From: Pseudomonas monsensis
GTDB lineage: Bacteria > Pseudomonadota > Gammaproteobacteria > Pseudomonadales > Pseudomonadaceae
DNA: 64,000 bases
Reading direction: 5' to 3'
Assembly: GCF_014268495.2 (NCBI RefSeq)
Contig: NZ_CP077087.1
Coordinates: 2,421,501 to 2,485,500, forward strand
This document shows positions 46,352 through 55,784 of the stretch, in pieces (position 1 is the first letter of the stretch; every line of letters starts with the position of its first letter). A model generated the notes under the pieces. The model ran no database searches. It saw only the letters and a list, made by a program, of their open reading frames with translations, and had not been told where the DNA came from. The position numbers and the translations under genes are program-made.

Positions 46352-46469
46352 GGCCGATGAGGCGACAGAGAACCTTCTGGCATCCCTGAACCACAGCCTT
46401 ATAATGCCCGCCTTTGCACAAACAGCAGGCTGTCCCACCTTGGCAAACATAGATAACCCGGTCGCCGAA

Positions 46470-47294
46470 ATGGCCCCCGCCGGCTTTTACCGCGTCGCGC
46501 TGGGCGTTGAGTACAAAGGCTCGCGCTACAGCGGCTGGCAGCGTCAGTTGACAGGTGTGGCAACGGTTCAGGAAGAACTCGAAAAAGCGCTGTCGAAAGT
46601 CGCCAACTCACCGATTTCGCTGCAATGCGCCGGGCGCACCGATGCTGGCGTGCATGCCTGCGGGCAAGTGGTGCATTTCGACACGCCGGTCGAGCGTTCA
46701 CTGAAGGCCTGGGTCATGGGGGCCAACATCAATTTGCCCCATGACATCAGTGTCAGCTGGGCCAAAGTCATGCCGGCGCATTTCCATGCGCGCTTCAAGG
46801 CCATCGCCCGGCGTTACCGCTATGTGATCTACAACGATCAGATCCGCCCGGCGCATCTGAACGAAGAAATCACCTGGAACCACCGTCCGCTCGACGTCGA
46901 GCGCATGGCCGAGGCCGCGCAGTACCTGATCGGTACTCATGATTTCAGTGCGTTCCGCGCCGGCCAGTGTCAGGCCAAGTCGCCCATCAAGAAGATGCAT
47001 CACCTGCGCGTCACCCGTCACGGCAAGATGATCGTGCTCGACATCCGCGCCAATGCGTTTCTCCATCACATGGTGCGCAACATTGCCGGGGTCTTGATGA
47101 CCATTGGTGCCGGCGAGCGGCCGGTGGAGTGGATGAAGGAAGTGCTGGAAAGTCGCGAGCGCCGTTCCGGCGGCGTCACTGCGCATCCGTATGGCCTCTA
47201 TCTGGTGCAGGTCGAGTACCACGACGAATTCCCGTTGCCCGAGCGTTTTGTCGGGCCACATTTCCTTACGGGTTTCTCCGAACTTGACGGCTGA
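46470..47294 (+). CDS. truA: tRNA pseudouridine(38-40) synthase
   Basis: From the ATG at 46470 the protein has 274 residues. The catalytic Asp lies in CAGRTDAGVHACGQVVHF, the TruA signature. YKGSRYSGWQRQ at the N-terminus and FLHHMVRNIAGVL are also diagnostic. It modifies U38-U40 in anticodon arms. The start is uncertain: no good ribosome-binding site precedes 46470, and in-frame alternatives are TTG 46440 and ATG 46404. Frames further upstream run into the REP pair. Confidence 0.93.
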   Translation: MAPAGFYRVALGVEYKGSRYSGWQRQLTGVATVQEELEKALSKVANSPISLQCAGRTDAGVHACGQVVHFDTPVERSLKAWVMGANINLPHDISVSWAKVMPAHFHARFKAIARRYRYVIYNDQIRPAHLNEEITWNHRPLDVERMAEAAQYLIGTHDFSAFRAGQCQAKSPIKKMHHLRVTRHGKMIVLDIRANAFLHHMVRNIAGVLMTIGAGERPVEWMKEVLESRERRSGGVTAHPYGLYLVQVEYHDEFPLPERFVGPHFLTGFSELDG

Positions 47295-47359
47295 CGCCCT
47301 CGAACGCTTTTGTTACCATCCGGGACTTTCCCGGATTTTGCCTCGGAGTTTTTCTCGAT

Positions 47360-47986
47360 ATGTCAGCCGTTCGCAGCAAGATCTGCGGGATTACCCGCAT
47401 AGAGGATGCGTTGGCAGCGGTCGAAGCCGGGGCTGACGCCATTGGTTTCGTGTTTTATGCCAAGAGTCCGCGAGCGGTGAACGTGCAGCAGGCGAGGGCG
47501 ATCATCCGTGCCCTGCCGCCATTCGTGACCACTGTCGGCCTGTTCGTCAACGCCAGTCGCTGCGAGCTGGGGGAAATCCTCGACGCCGTACCGCTGGACC
47601 TGTTGCAGTTCCATGGCGATGAAAGCGCTGAAGCCTGCGAAGAATGGCGTCGGCCTTATATCAAGGCGTTGCGGGTCAAGGCCGGCGATGACATTGCTGC
47701 AGCCGTTGCTGCTTACCCGGGTGCCAGTGGCGTACTGCTCGACACTTATGTCGAGGGTGTGCCCGGCGGAACCGGTGAGGCCTTCGACTGGTCTCTGATT
47801 CCGCCGGATTTGAGCAAACCACTGATTCTGGCGGGTGGCCTGACGCCGGAAAACGTCGCCGACGCCGTGGCCCGGGTGAGGCCCTACGCGGTCGACGTCA
47901 GCGGTGGGGTAGAGGCGAGCAAGGGTATCAAGGATCATGCGAAGATCCGGGCGTTCATCGCCGCTGCACGCAAAGCGCCATATTGA
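47360..47986 (+). CDS. trpF: Phosphoribosylanthranilate isomerase
   Basis: The 208-residue TIM-barrel protein has KICGITRIEDALAAVEAGADAIGFVF with the catalytic Cys at the N-terminus. LLDTYVEGVPGGTGEAFDW, LAGGLTPENV and VDVSGGVEASKGIKD form the phosphate and catalytic-Asp sites. It converts phosphoribosylanthranilate in tryptophan biosynthesis. trpF alone, between truA and accD, is the pseudomonad arrangement; other trp genes are not in the window. Confidence 0.96.
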   Translation: MSAVRSKICGITRIEDALAAVEAGADAIGFVFYAKSPRAVNVQQARAIIRALPPFVTTVGLFVNASRCELGEILDAVPLDLLQFHGDESAEACEEWRRPYIKALRVKAGDDIAAAVAAYPGASGVLLDTYVEGVPGGTGEAFDWSLIPPDLSKPLILAGGLTPENVADAVARVRPYAVDVSGGVEASKGIKDHAKIRAFIAAARKAPY

Positions 47987-48190
47987 TGTGACGGCTGGCA
48001 GTCTGCCGCCGTCCATCAATGCACTTGCACAAAGCAGGCGAGGCTGAGGGTTTATGGGTTGCACGCAGGTCATGTTTCGCGCTGACCGTGGCGGTCCACC
48101 AACCATCGCCACACACATGAATTTAGCTGAAGGGCATACGCGGGGCTGCGAACCAGAGCGTTCGGGCCGCCGGTACTGGAGAAAGAAAGC

Positions 48191-49111
48191 ATGAGCAACT
48201 GGTTAGTAGACAAACTGATCCCTTCGATCATGCGTTCCGAGGTCAAGAAGAGCTCGGTGCCGGAAGGTCTGTGGCACAAATGCCCGTCTTGCGAGGCTGT
48301 GCTGTATCGTCCGGAGCTGGAAAAGACCCTGGACGTTTGCCCGAAATGCAACCATCACATGCGCATCGGCGCACGTGCGCGCATCGACATCTTCCTCGAT
48401 GCCGAAGGTCGCAACGAACTGGGCGCCGATCTGGAGCCGGTTGACCGTCTGAAATTCCGCGACGGCAAAAAGTACAAGGACCGTCTGGTCGCTGCACAGA
48501 AGCAGACCGGCGAGAAAGACGCGTTGATCTCCGTCAGCGGCACCCTGCTGGGTATGCCGGTGGTGGTTTCGGCGTTTGAATTCAGCTTCATGGGCGGCTC
48601 GATGGGTGCCATCGTCGGTGAGCGCTTCGTGCGCGCTGCCAACTACGCCTTGGAACACCGTTGCCCGATGATCTGCTTCGCCGCTTCCGGTGGTGCGCGC
48701 ATGCAGGAAGCGCTGATCTCGCTGATGCAGATGGCGAAGACCTCGGCCGTGCTGGCACGTCTGCGCGAAGAAGGCATTCCGTTCATCTCGGTACTGACCG
48801 ACCCGGTCTACGGTGGGGTTTCCGCCAGTCTGGCAATGCTTGGCGACGTTATCGTCGGTGAGCCGAAAGCCCTGATCGGCTTCGCCGGTCCGCGTGTGAT
48901 CGAACAGACCGTGCGTGAAAAACTGCCGGAAGGCTTCCAGCGCAGCGAGTTCCTGCTGGAGCACGGCGCCATCGACCTGATCATTGATCGTCGTGAGCTG
49001 CGTCCGCGTCTGGGCAATCTGCTGGCGCAACTGACCGGCCAGCCGACACCGACCTACGTCGCCGCACCAGTCGAGCCAATCGTGGTTCCGCCGGTGCCTG
49101 CCAACGTATGA
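48191..49111 (+). CDS. accD: Acetyl-CoA carboxylase carboxyltransferase subunit beta
   Basis: The 306-residue protein has a Cys4 zinc ribbon (Cys31, 34, 50, 53) and the carboxyltransferase crotonase fold with GGSMGAIVGERF and SGGARMQEALISLMQMAKT. With AccA it transfers CO2 from biotin to acetyl-CoA for fatty acid synthesis. In E. coli the zinc ribbon also binds its own mRNA. The 204-base gap before it holds no gene and probably its promoter. Its end overlaps folC as ATGA. Confidence 0.97.
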   Translation: MSNWLVDKLIPSIMRSEVKKSSVPEGLWHKCPSCEAVLYRPELEKTLDVCPKCNHHMRIGARARIDIFLDAEGRNELGADLEPVDRLKFRDGKKYKDRLVAAQKQTGEKDALISVSGTLLGMPVVVSAFEFSFMGGSMGAIVGERFVRAANYALEHRCPMICFAASGGARMQEALISLMQMAKTSAVLARLREEGIPFISVLTDPVYGGVSASLAMLGDVIVGEPKALIGFAGPRVIEQTVREKLPEGFQRSEFLLEHGAIDLIIDRRELRPRLGNLLAQLTGQPTPTYVAAPVEPIVVPPVPANV

Positions 49112-50415
49112 CCGAGCGCACCCTTGGCGAGTGGCTCGCCTACCTTGAGCAGTTGCATCCGTCAGCCATCGACATGGGGCTGGAACGTTCGCAACAGGTA
49201 GCGTCCCGCATGGGGCTGGGCCAGCCGGCGCCTCGGGTGATTACGGTCACCGGCACCAACGGCAAGGGTTCGACCTGCGCGTTCGTGGCTTCATTGCTGC
49301 GGGCGCAGGGTCTGAGCGTTGGTGTCTACAATTCCCCGCACCTGCTGCGTTACAACGAGCGGGTGCAGCTCAATGGCGTCGAAGCCACTGACGCCCAGCT
49401 CTGCGAAGCCTTCGCGGCCGTTGAGGCGGGGCGTGGCGACACTTCCCTGACTTATTTCGAAATGGGCACCCTGGCGGCGTTCTGGCTGTTTCAGCAGGCC
49501 GGGCTGAATGCGGTGGTCCTGGAAGTAGGGCTGGGCGGGCGTCTGGACACGGTCAACGTGGTGGACGCCGATATGGCGCTGGTGACCAGTATCGGCGTCG
49601 ACCACGCCGATTATCTGGGTGATACCCGCGAGTCCGTGGCCTTCGAAAAGGCCGGAATTTTCCGTCAGGGCAAACCTGCCCTGTGTGGCGACCTCAATCC
49701 TCCGCAACCGCTGCTCGACAAGGCGCGCGAACTGGCGTGCCCGTTCTTCCTGCGCGGGCGAGACTTCGATCTTGGCGTTACCGATCAGCACTGGCAGTGG
49801 CGCGGTACCGACGCGCAAGGCCGGGTCGTTGAGTTGCGCGATTTGCCCTTGCTCGATCTGCCGATGGAAAACGCAGCGTTGGCGTTGCAGGCGTATCTGC
49901 TGCTCGGGCTGCCGTGGGATGCCGGGCAGATCGTGGCTGCCTTGCAGGCGACTCGTGTGGTTGGCCGTCTGGATCGCCGCTCGTTCGAATGGAATGGCAA
50001 GCGCCTGAATGTATTGCTGGATGTGGGGCACAATCCCCATGCCGCCGAGTATCTGGCTCGTCGTCTGGCCTCCCGGCCGCCGGTCGGCAAGCGTCTGGCG
50101 GTGTTCGGGCTGCTGGCGGACAAGGATCTGGATGGTGTTGTCGGCGAATTGAGTGCTAGTGTCGAGCACTGGGCGGTTGCGCCGCTGGATTCGCCGCGTG
50201 CTCGCCCGGTGGCTGAATTACACGCTGCCTTGCAGAACCTTGGCGCATCCGTCACGTCTTACGACAGTGTCGCCGCCGCCCTGGAAGGGCAATGTGCAGT
50301 GGCAACCGGCGACGACGAGATTCTGTTGTTCGGATCATTTTATTGTGTCGCCGAGGCCCTTGAATGGCTGGCCCGGCGCTCCACGGAGGAAGCGGCAAAT
50401 GGCTTTGCTGGATAA
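49108..50415 (+). CDS. folC: Bifunctional folylpolyglutamate/dihydrofolate synthase
   Basis: The 435-residue Mur-ligase-family enzyme has the P-loop ITVTGTNGKGSTCAF (about 45-60) and YNSPHLLRYNERV. LGGRLDTVN, TSIGVDHADYLG and LDVGHNPHAAEYL mark the remaining family motifs. It adds glutamates to dihydropteroate and folates. Start and accD stop overlap as ATGA, and its end overlaps dedD by 17 bases, so the three are tightly coupled. Confidence 0.95.
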   Translation: MTERTLGEWLAYLEQLHPSAIDMGLERSQQVASRMGLGQPAPRVITVTGTNGKGSTCAFVASLLRAQGLSVGVYNSPHLLRYNERVQLNGVEATDAQLCEAFAAVEAGRGDTSLTYFEMGTLAAFWLFQQAGLNAVVLEVGLGGRLDTVNVVDADMALVTSIGVDHADYLGDTRESVAFEKAGIFRQGKPALCGDLNPPQPLLDKARELACPFFLRGRDFDLGVTDQHWQWRGTDAQGRVVELRDLPLLDLPMENAALALQAYLLLGLPWDAGQIVAALQATRVVGRLDRRSFEWNGKRLNVLLDVGHNPHAAEYLARRLASRPPVGKRLAVFGLLADKDLDGVVGELSASVEHWAVAPLDSPRARPVAELHAALQNLGASVTSYDSVAAALEGQCAVATGDDEILLFGSFYCVAEALEWLARRSTEEAANGFAG

Positions 50416-51058
50416 AGCGTACAAGCAGCGCATGGTCGGCGCCCTGGTGCTGGTGGCGCTGGCGGTGATTTTCCTGCCGATGCTGTTTTCCCGTCAGGAT
50501 GAGCAGCGCCAGGTGGTCGTCGAGGCGCCGGCCGCTCCGCAAGCATCTGCCATGCCGCAGGTGCAAATGGAGCAGGTGGCGGTGCCGGAGCCGCAGACCT
50601 TGCCGCAAGAACCGGTGCCAACCGATGAAGAAGTTGCAGAAGAGACTGCGCCTGCAGCTCCGATTGCCCCGGCTGCATCGGTACCGGCGGCTCCCATAGC
50701 CATCGCCAAACCGGCTGCGCCGCCAGCGGTGGCCAAGCCGATTCCGGCACCTGCCCAGCCTATCGCTGCGCCTGCAGCCAAGCCTGACACCACGCAAAGC
50801 CGCGTCGATGCCAATGGTCTGTCGGTGAGCTGGTCGGTGCAACTGGCCAGTCTGTCGAGCCGCGCCAGCGCCGAGAGCCTGCAGAAAACCCTGCGCAGCC
50901 AAGGCTATAACGCCTACATCCGCTCTGCCGATGGCAAGAATCGGGTGTTTGTCGGGCCGCTGATCGAACGTGCCGAAGCCGATCGTCTGCGCGATCTGTT
51001 GAGTCGTCAGCAGAACCTCAAGGGTTTTGTCGTGCGCTTCCAGCCCGAGCGCGGTTAA
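50399..51058 (+). CDS. dedD: DedD-type SPOR-domain cell-division protein
   Basis: The 219-residue protein has an N-terminal inner-membrane helix (about 12-31), a long Pro/Ala linker (about 40-135) and a C-terminal SPOR domain (about 142-219, VSWSVQLASLSSRASAESLQKTLRSQGYNAY). SPOR domains bind denuded septal glycan strands. The place between folC and cvpA matches dedD. The ATG at 50399 follows GAGGAAG. Confidence 0.9.
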   Translation: MALLDKAYKQRMVGALVLVALAVIFLPMLFSRQDEQRQVVVEAPAAPQASAMPQVQMEQVAVPEPQTLPQEPVPTDEEVAEETAPAAPIAPAASVPAAPIAIAKPAAPPAVAKPIPAPAQPIAAPAAKPDTTQSRVDANGLSVSWSVQLASLSSRASAESLQKTLRSQGYNAYIRSADGKNRVFVGPLIERAEADRLRDLLSRQQNLKGFVVRFQPERG

Positions 51059-51156
51059 AAACTATCGCCTCGATTGAAATGCACTGATAATCGCAGCTTA
51101 CCGAGAGGCATGCGCTCTGCTAAAATGCGCCGCCTTATCCGTCTGTAGGCTGCACT

Positions 51157-51717
51157 GTGCCATTTACCTGGGTTGACTGGGCGATCGTTGCAATCATCGC
51201 CATCTCCGCTTTGATCAGTTTGAGCCGCGGCTTCGTCAAGGAAGCATTATCGCTGGTGACCTGGATCATCGCAGGAGTCGTTGCCTGGATGTTCGGTGGC
51301 TCACTGTCCGAGTACCTCGCCGGATACATCGAAACCCCATCGGCTCGCGTGATCGCGGGCTGTGCCATCATGTTTGTCGCCACACTGATCGTGGGCGCAA
51401 TGATCAATTATCTTATCGGCGAGTTGGTTCGCGTCACCGGGTTGTCCGGGACCGATCGATTCCTCGGCATGGCCTTCGGTGCAGCGCGTGGCGTGTTGCT
51501 GGTGGTCGTGGCAGTCGGGCTGTTGAGCCTGGGGCCGGTACAGCAGGACGGGTGGTGGAAAGAATCACAGCTCGTGCCAAAGTTTCTATTGGTCGCCGAC
51601 TGGTCCAAAAACCTGATTCTCGGGTGGAGCAGTCAGTGGCTTGCCAGCGGAATCAGCGTACCCGCTGATATTCCGTTCAAGGAGCAACTCTTGCCGTCGG
51701 CCAAAACGCCACAGTGA
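51157..51717 (+). CDS. cvpA: CvpA family membrane protein
   Basis: The 186-residue protein starts at GTG and has four membrane segments: WVDWAIVAIIAISALISLSRGF, ALSLVTWIIAGVVAWMF, VIAGCAIMFVATLIVGAMI and ARGVLLVVVAVGLLSL. This is the CvpA (colicin V production) family, needed in some bacteria for colicin V export or envelope stress tolerance. It precedes purF as in E. coli. A start codon other than ATG and a short TAGG ribosome-binding site suggest modest translation. Confidence 0.92.
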   Translation: MPFTWVDWAIVAIIAISALISLSRGFVKEALSLVTWIIAGVVAWMFGGSLSEYLAGYIETPSARVIAGCAIMFVATLIVGAMINYLIGELVRVTGLSGTDRFLGMAFGAARGVLLVVVAVGLLSLGPVQQDGWWKESQLVPKFLLVADWSKNLILGWSSQWLASGISVPADIPFKEQLLPSAKTPQ

Positions 51718-51758
51718 GTGTTGTTCAGTTCAGATCCATTAAGTAGGGGTTGCGTCGC

Positions 51759-53264
51759 ATGTGTGGCATCGTCGGTATCGTCGGTAAGTCGAACGTCAAT
51801 CAGGCGCTGTATGACGCGCTAACCGTGCTCCAGCACCGCGGCCAGGACGCTGCCGGTATCGTGACCAGCCATGATGGCCGGTTGTTCCTGCGCAAGGACA
51901 ATGGCCTGGTGCGTGACGTGTTTCAACAACGTCACATGCAGCGTCTGGTCGGCCATATGGGTATCGGCCACGTCCGCTACCCGACTGCGGGCAGCTCGAC
52001 TTCGGCCGAAGCCCAACCGTTTTACGTCAACTCGCCTTACGGCATTACCCTGGCGCATAACGGTAACCTGACCAACGTTGAGCAGTTGGCCAAAGAGATC
52101 TACGAATCCGACCTGCGTCACGTCAACACCAGTTCCGACTCGGAAGTGCTGCTGAACGTGTTCGCCCACGAGTTGGCCCAGCGCGGCAAGCTGCAGCCGA
52201 CCGAAGAAGACGTGTTTGCCGCCGTGACCGACGTGCATAACCGTTGCGTGGGTGGTTACGCCGTCGTGGCAATGGTGACCGGTTACGGCATCGTCGGTTT
52301 CCGCGATCCGCACGGCATTCGCCCGATCGTGTTCGGCCAGCGTCACACCGACGAAGGCGTCGAGTACATGATCGCGTCCGAAAGCGTTTCGCTGGACGTG
52401 CTCGGTTTCACCCTGATTCGCGACCTGGCCCCGGGCGAAGCGGTCTACATCACTGAAGACGGCAAGCTGCACACCCGTCAATGTGCGACCAACCCGTCCC
52501 TGACCCCGTGCATCTTCGAACACGTCTACCTGGCGCGCCCGGACTCGATCATCGACGGCGTATCTGTGTACAAGGCCCGTCTGCGCATGGGCGAGAAGCT
52601 TGCCGAGAAGATCCTGCGCGAGCGTCCAGAGCACGACATCGACGTGGTCATCCCGATTCCGGACACCAGCCGTACTGCTGCGCTGGAGCTGGCCAACCAC
52701 CTGGGCGTGAAATTCCGCGAAGGTTTCGTCAAGAACCGTTACATCGGTCGCACCTTCATCATGCCGGGCCAGGCGGCTCGCAAGAAGTCGGTTCGTCAAA
52801 AGCTCAACGCCATCGAGCTGGAATTCCGCGGCAAGAATGTGATGCTGGTCGACGACTCGATCGTGCGCGGCACCACCTGCAAGCAGATCATCCAGATGGC
52901 CCGTGAAGCCGGCGCGAAAAACGTCTACTTCTGCTCGGCGGCGCCGGCAGTACGCTTCCCGAACGTGTATGGCATCGACATGCCAAGCGCTCACGAGCTG
53001 ATCGCCCACAACCGTTCGACCCAGGACGTGGCGGATCTGATCGGCGCTGACTGGCTGATCTATCAGGACCTGCCTGACTTGATCGAAGCGGTCGGCGGCG
53101 GCAAGATCAAGATCGAGCACTTCGATTGCGCGGTGTTCGACGGCAAGTACGTCACCGGCGACGTCGACGAGGCTTACCTGAACAAGATCGAGCAGGCGCG
53201 CAACGATGCCTCCAAGGTCAAGACCCAGGCAGTCAGTGCGATCATTGATCTGTACAACAACTGA
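51759..53264 (+). CDS. purF: Amidophosphoribosyltransferase
   Basis: The 501-residue protein has the N-terminal nucleophile Cys2 exposed after Met removal (MCGIVGIVG). The glutaminase motifs GIGHVRYPTAGSS and HNGNLTN follow, then the PRTase signature VMLVDDSIVRGTT. It makes phosphoribosylamine, the first step of purine synthesis. The ATG at 51759 rather than the TTG at 51750 is required for the Cys2 nucleophile. A terminator follows. Confidence 0.97.
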   Translation: MCGIVGIVGKSNVNQALYDALTVLQHRGQDAAGIVTSHDGRLFLRKDNGLVRDVFQQRHMQRLVGHMGIGHVRYPTAGSSTSAEAQPFYVNSPYGITLAHNGNLTNVEQLAKEIYESDLRHVNTSSDSEVLLNVFAHELAQRGKLQPTEEDVFAAVTDVHNRCVGGYAVVAMVTGYGIVGFRDPHGIRPIVFGQRHTDEGVEYMIASESVSLDVLGFTLIRDLAPGEAVYITEDGKLHTRQCATNPSLTPCIFEHVYLARPDSIIDGVSVYKARLRMGEKLAEKILRERPEHDIDVVIPIPDTSRTAALELANHLGVKFREGFVKNRYIGRTFIMPGQAARKKSVRQKLNAIELEFRGKNVMLVDDSIVRGTTCKQIIQMAREAGAKNVYFCSAAPAVRFPNVYGIDMPSAHELIAHNRSTQDVADLIGADWLIYQDLPDLIEAVGGGKIKIEHFDCAVFDGKYVTGDVDEAYLNKIEQARNDASKVKTQAVSAIIDLYNN

Positions 53265-53270
53265 GTTTCT

Positions 53271-53293
53271 ACCGGCCCTGAGGGGCCGGTTTT
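53271..53293 (+). terminator. Terminator of purF
   Basis: ACCGGCCC and GGGCCGGT form an 8-pair stem around TGAG, followed by TTT. The T-run is short. Confidence 0.75.
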
Positions 53294-53337
53294 GTATCTG
53301 ACTTTCAATTTTCAAGAACAGGGCAAGGAGTGACAGC

Positions 53338-54549
53338 ATGAGTCAGGAATGGGATGCCGGTCGGCTGGACAGCGACCTCGAAGGCGTAGCGTTCGACACC
53401 CTGGCCGTACGTGCCGGTCAGCACCGCACGCCGGAAGGCGAACACGGTGATCCGATGTTCTTCACGTCCAGCTACGTGTTCCGCACCGCCGCCGACGCGG
53501 CCGCGCGGTTTGCCGGGGAAGTGCCGGGCAACGTTTACTCGCGTTACACCAACCCGACCGTGCGCGCGTTCGAAGAGCGCATTGCCGCGCTGGAAAGCGC
53601 TGAGCAGGCCGTTGCGACCGCAACCGGCATGGCCGCGATCATGGCGGTGGTGATGAGCCTGTGCAGTGCCGGTGATCATGTGCTGGTTTCGCGCAGTGTG
53701 TTCGGTTCGACCATCAGCCTGTTCGAGAAGTACTTCAAGCGTTTCGGTGTGGAAGTCGATTACGTGCCTTTGGCTGACCTGTCGGCCTGGGATGCGGCGA
53801 TCAAGTCCAACACCAGACTGCTCTTTGTCGAGTCGCCCTCCAACCCGTTGGCCGAGTTGGTCGACATCCCCGCGCTGGCGGAAATCGCGCACGCCAAAGG
53901 CGCAATGCTGGTGGTCGACAACTGCTTCTGCACGCCTGCGCTGCAGCAGCCGCTGAAAATGGGGGCGGACATTGTCGTGCACTCGGCGACCAAGTTCATC
54001 GACGGCCAGGGCCGTTGCATGGGCGGGGTGGTGGCCGGTCGCAGCGAGCAAATGAAAGAGGTGGTTGGCTTCCTGCGCACCGCCGGGCCGACCCTGAGCC
54101 CGTTCAACGCGTGGATCTTCCTCAAAGGCCTGGAAACCCTGAATCTGCGGATGAAGGCGCACTGCGCCAACGCCCAGCAACTGGCTGAATGGCTGGAGCA
54201 ACAGGAGGGTGTCGAGAAAGTCCATTACGCCGGGCTCAAGAGCCATCCGCAGCACGAACTGGCCCAGCGTCAGCAGAAGGGCTTTGGTGCGGTGGTGAGT
54301 TTCGAGGTCAAGGGTGGCAAAGAGGGTGCCTGGCGCTTTATCGACGCGACCCGATTGATTTCGATCACGGCCAACCTCGGCGACAGCAAAACCACCATTA
54401 CTCATCCGAGCACGACCTCTCACGGCCGTCTGGCGCCGCAGGAGCGCGAAGCCGCGGGGATTCGTGACAGCCTGATCCGCATTGCGGTCGGTCTGGAAGA
54501 TGTCGCCGACCTGCAGGCCGACCTGGCGCGCGGTCTGGCGGCGCTGTGA
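53338..54549 (+). CDS. metZ: O-succinylhomoserine sulfhydrylase
   Basis: The 403-residue Cys/Met-metabolism PLP enzyme has Lys219 in HSATKFIDGQGR. YSRYTNPTVRAFEERIAALE and THPSTTSHGR are also typical. The position after purF and the N-terminus fit MetZ of P. aeruginosa (PA3107), which makes homocysteine directly from O-succinylhomoserine and sulfide. It ends as GTGA overlapping the next gene. Confidence 0.93.
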   Translation: MSQEWDAGRLDSDLEGVAFDTLAVRAGQHRTPEGEHGDPMFFTSSYVFRTAADAAARFAGEVPGNVYSRYTNPTVRAFEERIAALESAEQAVATATGMAAIMAVVMSLCSAGDHVLVSRSVFGSTISLFEKYFKRFGVEVDYVPLADLSAWDAAIKSNTRLLFVESPSNPLAELVDIPALAEIAHAKGAMLVVDNCFCTPALQQPLKMGADIVVHSATKFIDGQGRCMGGVVAGRSEQMKEVVGFLRTAGPTLSPFNAWIFLKGLETLNLRMKAHCANAQQLAEWLEQQEGVEKVHYAGLKSHPQHELAQRQQKGFGAVVSFEVKGGKEGAWRFIDATRLISITANLGDSKTTITHPSTTSHGRLAPQEREAAGIRDSLIRIAVGLEDVADLQADLARGLAAL

Positions 54550-55322
54550 TCGAGTTGTCCACGCCGACAGCGGGTACTCATGGTCGCGTGGCGCTGGTCA
54601 CCGGTGCTGCGCGCGGGATTGGCCTGGGCATTGCGGCCTGGCTGATCAGCGAAGGCTGGCAAGTGGTGCTGACCGACCTGGATCGGGTGCGCGGTTCGAA
54701 AGTGGCGAAGGTGCTTGGCGAGAACGCCTGGTTTATCGCCATGGATGTCGCGGAGGAGAGTCAGGTCGCACTCGGCGTGGCTGAGGTGCTGGGGCAGTTT
54801 GGTCGTCTCGACGCGCTGGTGTGCAACGCGGCGGTGGCTGATCCGCACAACATCACCCTGGAAAGCCTCGACCTGGCTTACTGGAATCGGGTGCTGGCGG
54901 TGAACCTCAGTGGGCCGATGCTGCTGGCCAAGCATTGCGCGCCCTATCTGCGTGCGCATAACGGCTCGATCGTCAATCTGGCCTCGACCCGGGCGGGGCA
55001 GTCCGAGCCGGATACCGAGGCCTATGCGGCGAGCAAGGGCGGGCTGTTGGCGCTGACGCATGCGCTGGCGATCAGCCTCGGGCCGGAAATTCGTGTGAAC
55101 GCGGTCAGTCCGGGCTGGATTGATGCGCGTGATCCGTCGGCGCGGCGGGCCGAACCTCTGGCTGATACCGATCATGCCCAGCATCCGGCGGGCAGGGTGG
55201 GGACGGTCGAGGATGTCGCGGCGATGGTGGCGTGGCTGCTGTCGAGAAATGCCGGGTTTGTCACCGGGCAGGAATTCGTCGTCGATGGCGGCATGACGAA
55301 AAAGATGATTTACACGGACTAA
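54546..55322 (+). CDS. Short-chain dehydrogenase/reductase
   Basis: This 258-residue Rossmann enzyme has the cofactor motif TGAARGIGLGIA (about 19-30), NAAVAD, the catalytic Ser in VNLASTRAG and the Tyr/Lys pair in YAASKGG. VNAVSPGWID follows. Acidic residues after strand 2 (LTDLDR) suggest NAD preference. It starts at GTG overlapping the metZ stop, so it is translated with metZ. The substrate is unknown; the position matches P. aeruginosa PA3106. Confidence 0.9.
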   Translation: MIELSTPTAGTHGRVALVTGAARGIGLGIAAWLISEGWQVVLTDLDRVRGSKVAKVLGENAWFIAMDVAEESQVALGVAEVLGQFGRLDALVCNAAVADPHNITLESLDLAYWNRVLAVNLSGPMLLAKHCAPYLRAHNGSIVNLASTRAGQSEPDTEAYAASKGGLLALTHALAISLGPEIRVNAVSPGWIDARDPSARRAEPLADTDHAQHPAGRVGTVEDVAAMVAWLLSRNAGFVTGQEFVVDGGMTKKMIYTD

Positions 55323-55340
55323 GAGGCGAAGCCGCGATCC

Positions 55341-55366
55341 TGTAGGAGTGAGCCTGCTTGCGATAG
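55341..55366. repeat. Single REP sequence, GTAGGAGTGAGCCTGCTTGCGAT family
   Basis: One copy related to those at 25361, without an inverse partner nearby. Confidence 0.65.
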
Positions 55367-55439
55367 CGGTTTCAAGGTTGATACTTTTTTCCGGGATTGA
55401 CTCAATTTTGTCTTTTTCAGAAAAACTTCAATCCTGCTA

Positions 55440-55468
55440 TTGACTTAGGTTCGCTACCTGCGTAAATT
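55440..55468 (+). promoter_or_regulatory. Promoter of the tRNA-Val/Asp/Asp operon
   Basis: TTGACT and TAAATT are separated by 17 bases, ending 22 bases before tRNA-Val. Confidence 0.8.
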
Positions 55469-55490
55469 TCGCGGCCTCGGAGATGCAAAC

Positions 55491-55566
55491 GGGTGATTAG
55501 CTCAGCTGGGAGAGCGTCTGCCTTACAAGCAGAATGTCGGCGGTTCGATCCCGTCATCACCCACCA
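55491..55566 (+). tRNA. tRNA-Val(TAC)
   Basis: A 76-base cloverleaf GGGTGATTAGCTCAG... with encoded CCA and TAC in loop CTTACAA. Confidence 0.97.
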
Positions 55567-55577
55567 CTTCCGAGTGA

Positions 55578-55591
55578 CTTGCGAAAGCAAG
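55578..55591 (+). other. GAAA-capped hairpin in the tRNA-Val/tRNA-Asp spacer
   Basis: CTTGC-GAAA-GCAAG is a perfect 5-pair stem with a GNRA tetraloop, 12 bases after the tRNA-Val CCA. It is probably a precursor-processing or stability element. Confidence 0.6.
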
Positions 55592-55621
55592 AAGGTAGGC
55601 TGAAAGTGCCTGCACCGACGC

Positions 55622-55698
55622 GCAGCGGTAGTTCAGTCGGTTAGAATACCGGCCTGTCACGCCGGGGGTCGCGGGTTCGAGTCCCGTCCGCTGCGCCA
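55622..55698 (+). tRNA. tRNA-Asp(GTC), copy 1
   Basis: A 77-base cloverleaf GCAGCGGTAGTTCAG... with encoded CCA and GTC in loop CTGTCAC. Identical to copy 2. Confidence 0.97.
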
Positions 55699-55710
55699 TA
55701 TTTTACGAGT

Positions 55711-55784
55711 CAGGCGATGCCTGGTTCGCGATTGCAAAGCACCGAAGCTTTCAATCAAAACGAGTTACTTGAGCGCAAGCTCAA
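55711..55784 (+). other. Two hairpins in the tRNA-Asp/tRNA-Asp spacer
   Basis: CAGGC-GAT-GCCTG (55711-55723) and TTGAGC-GCAA-GCTCAA (55769-55784) are perfect stems. The second has a GNRA tetraloop and sits 8 bases before the next tRNA. Confidence 0.6.

Noticed and set aside
44099..46450. A 783-codon open frame antisense to fimV
   Set aside because: It is the complement of a clear FimV gene in a GC-rich genome. The predicted protein is Arg/Gln/His-rich low-complexity sequence without motifs.
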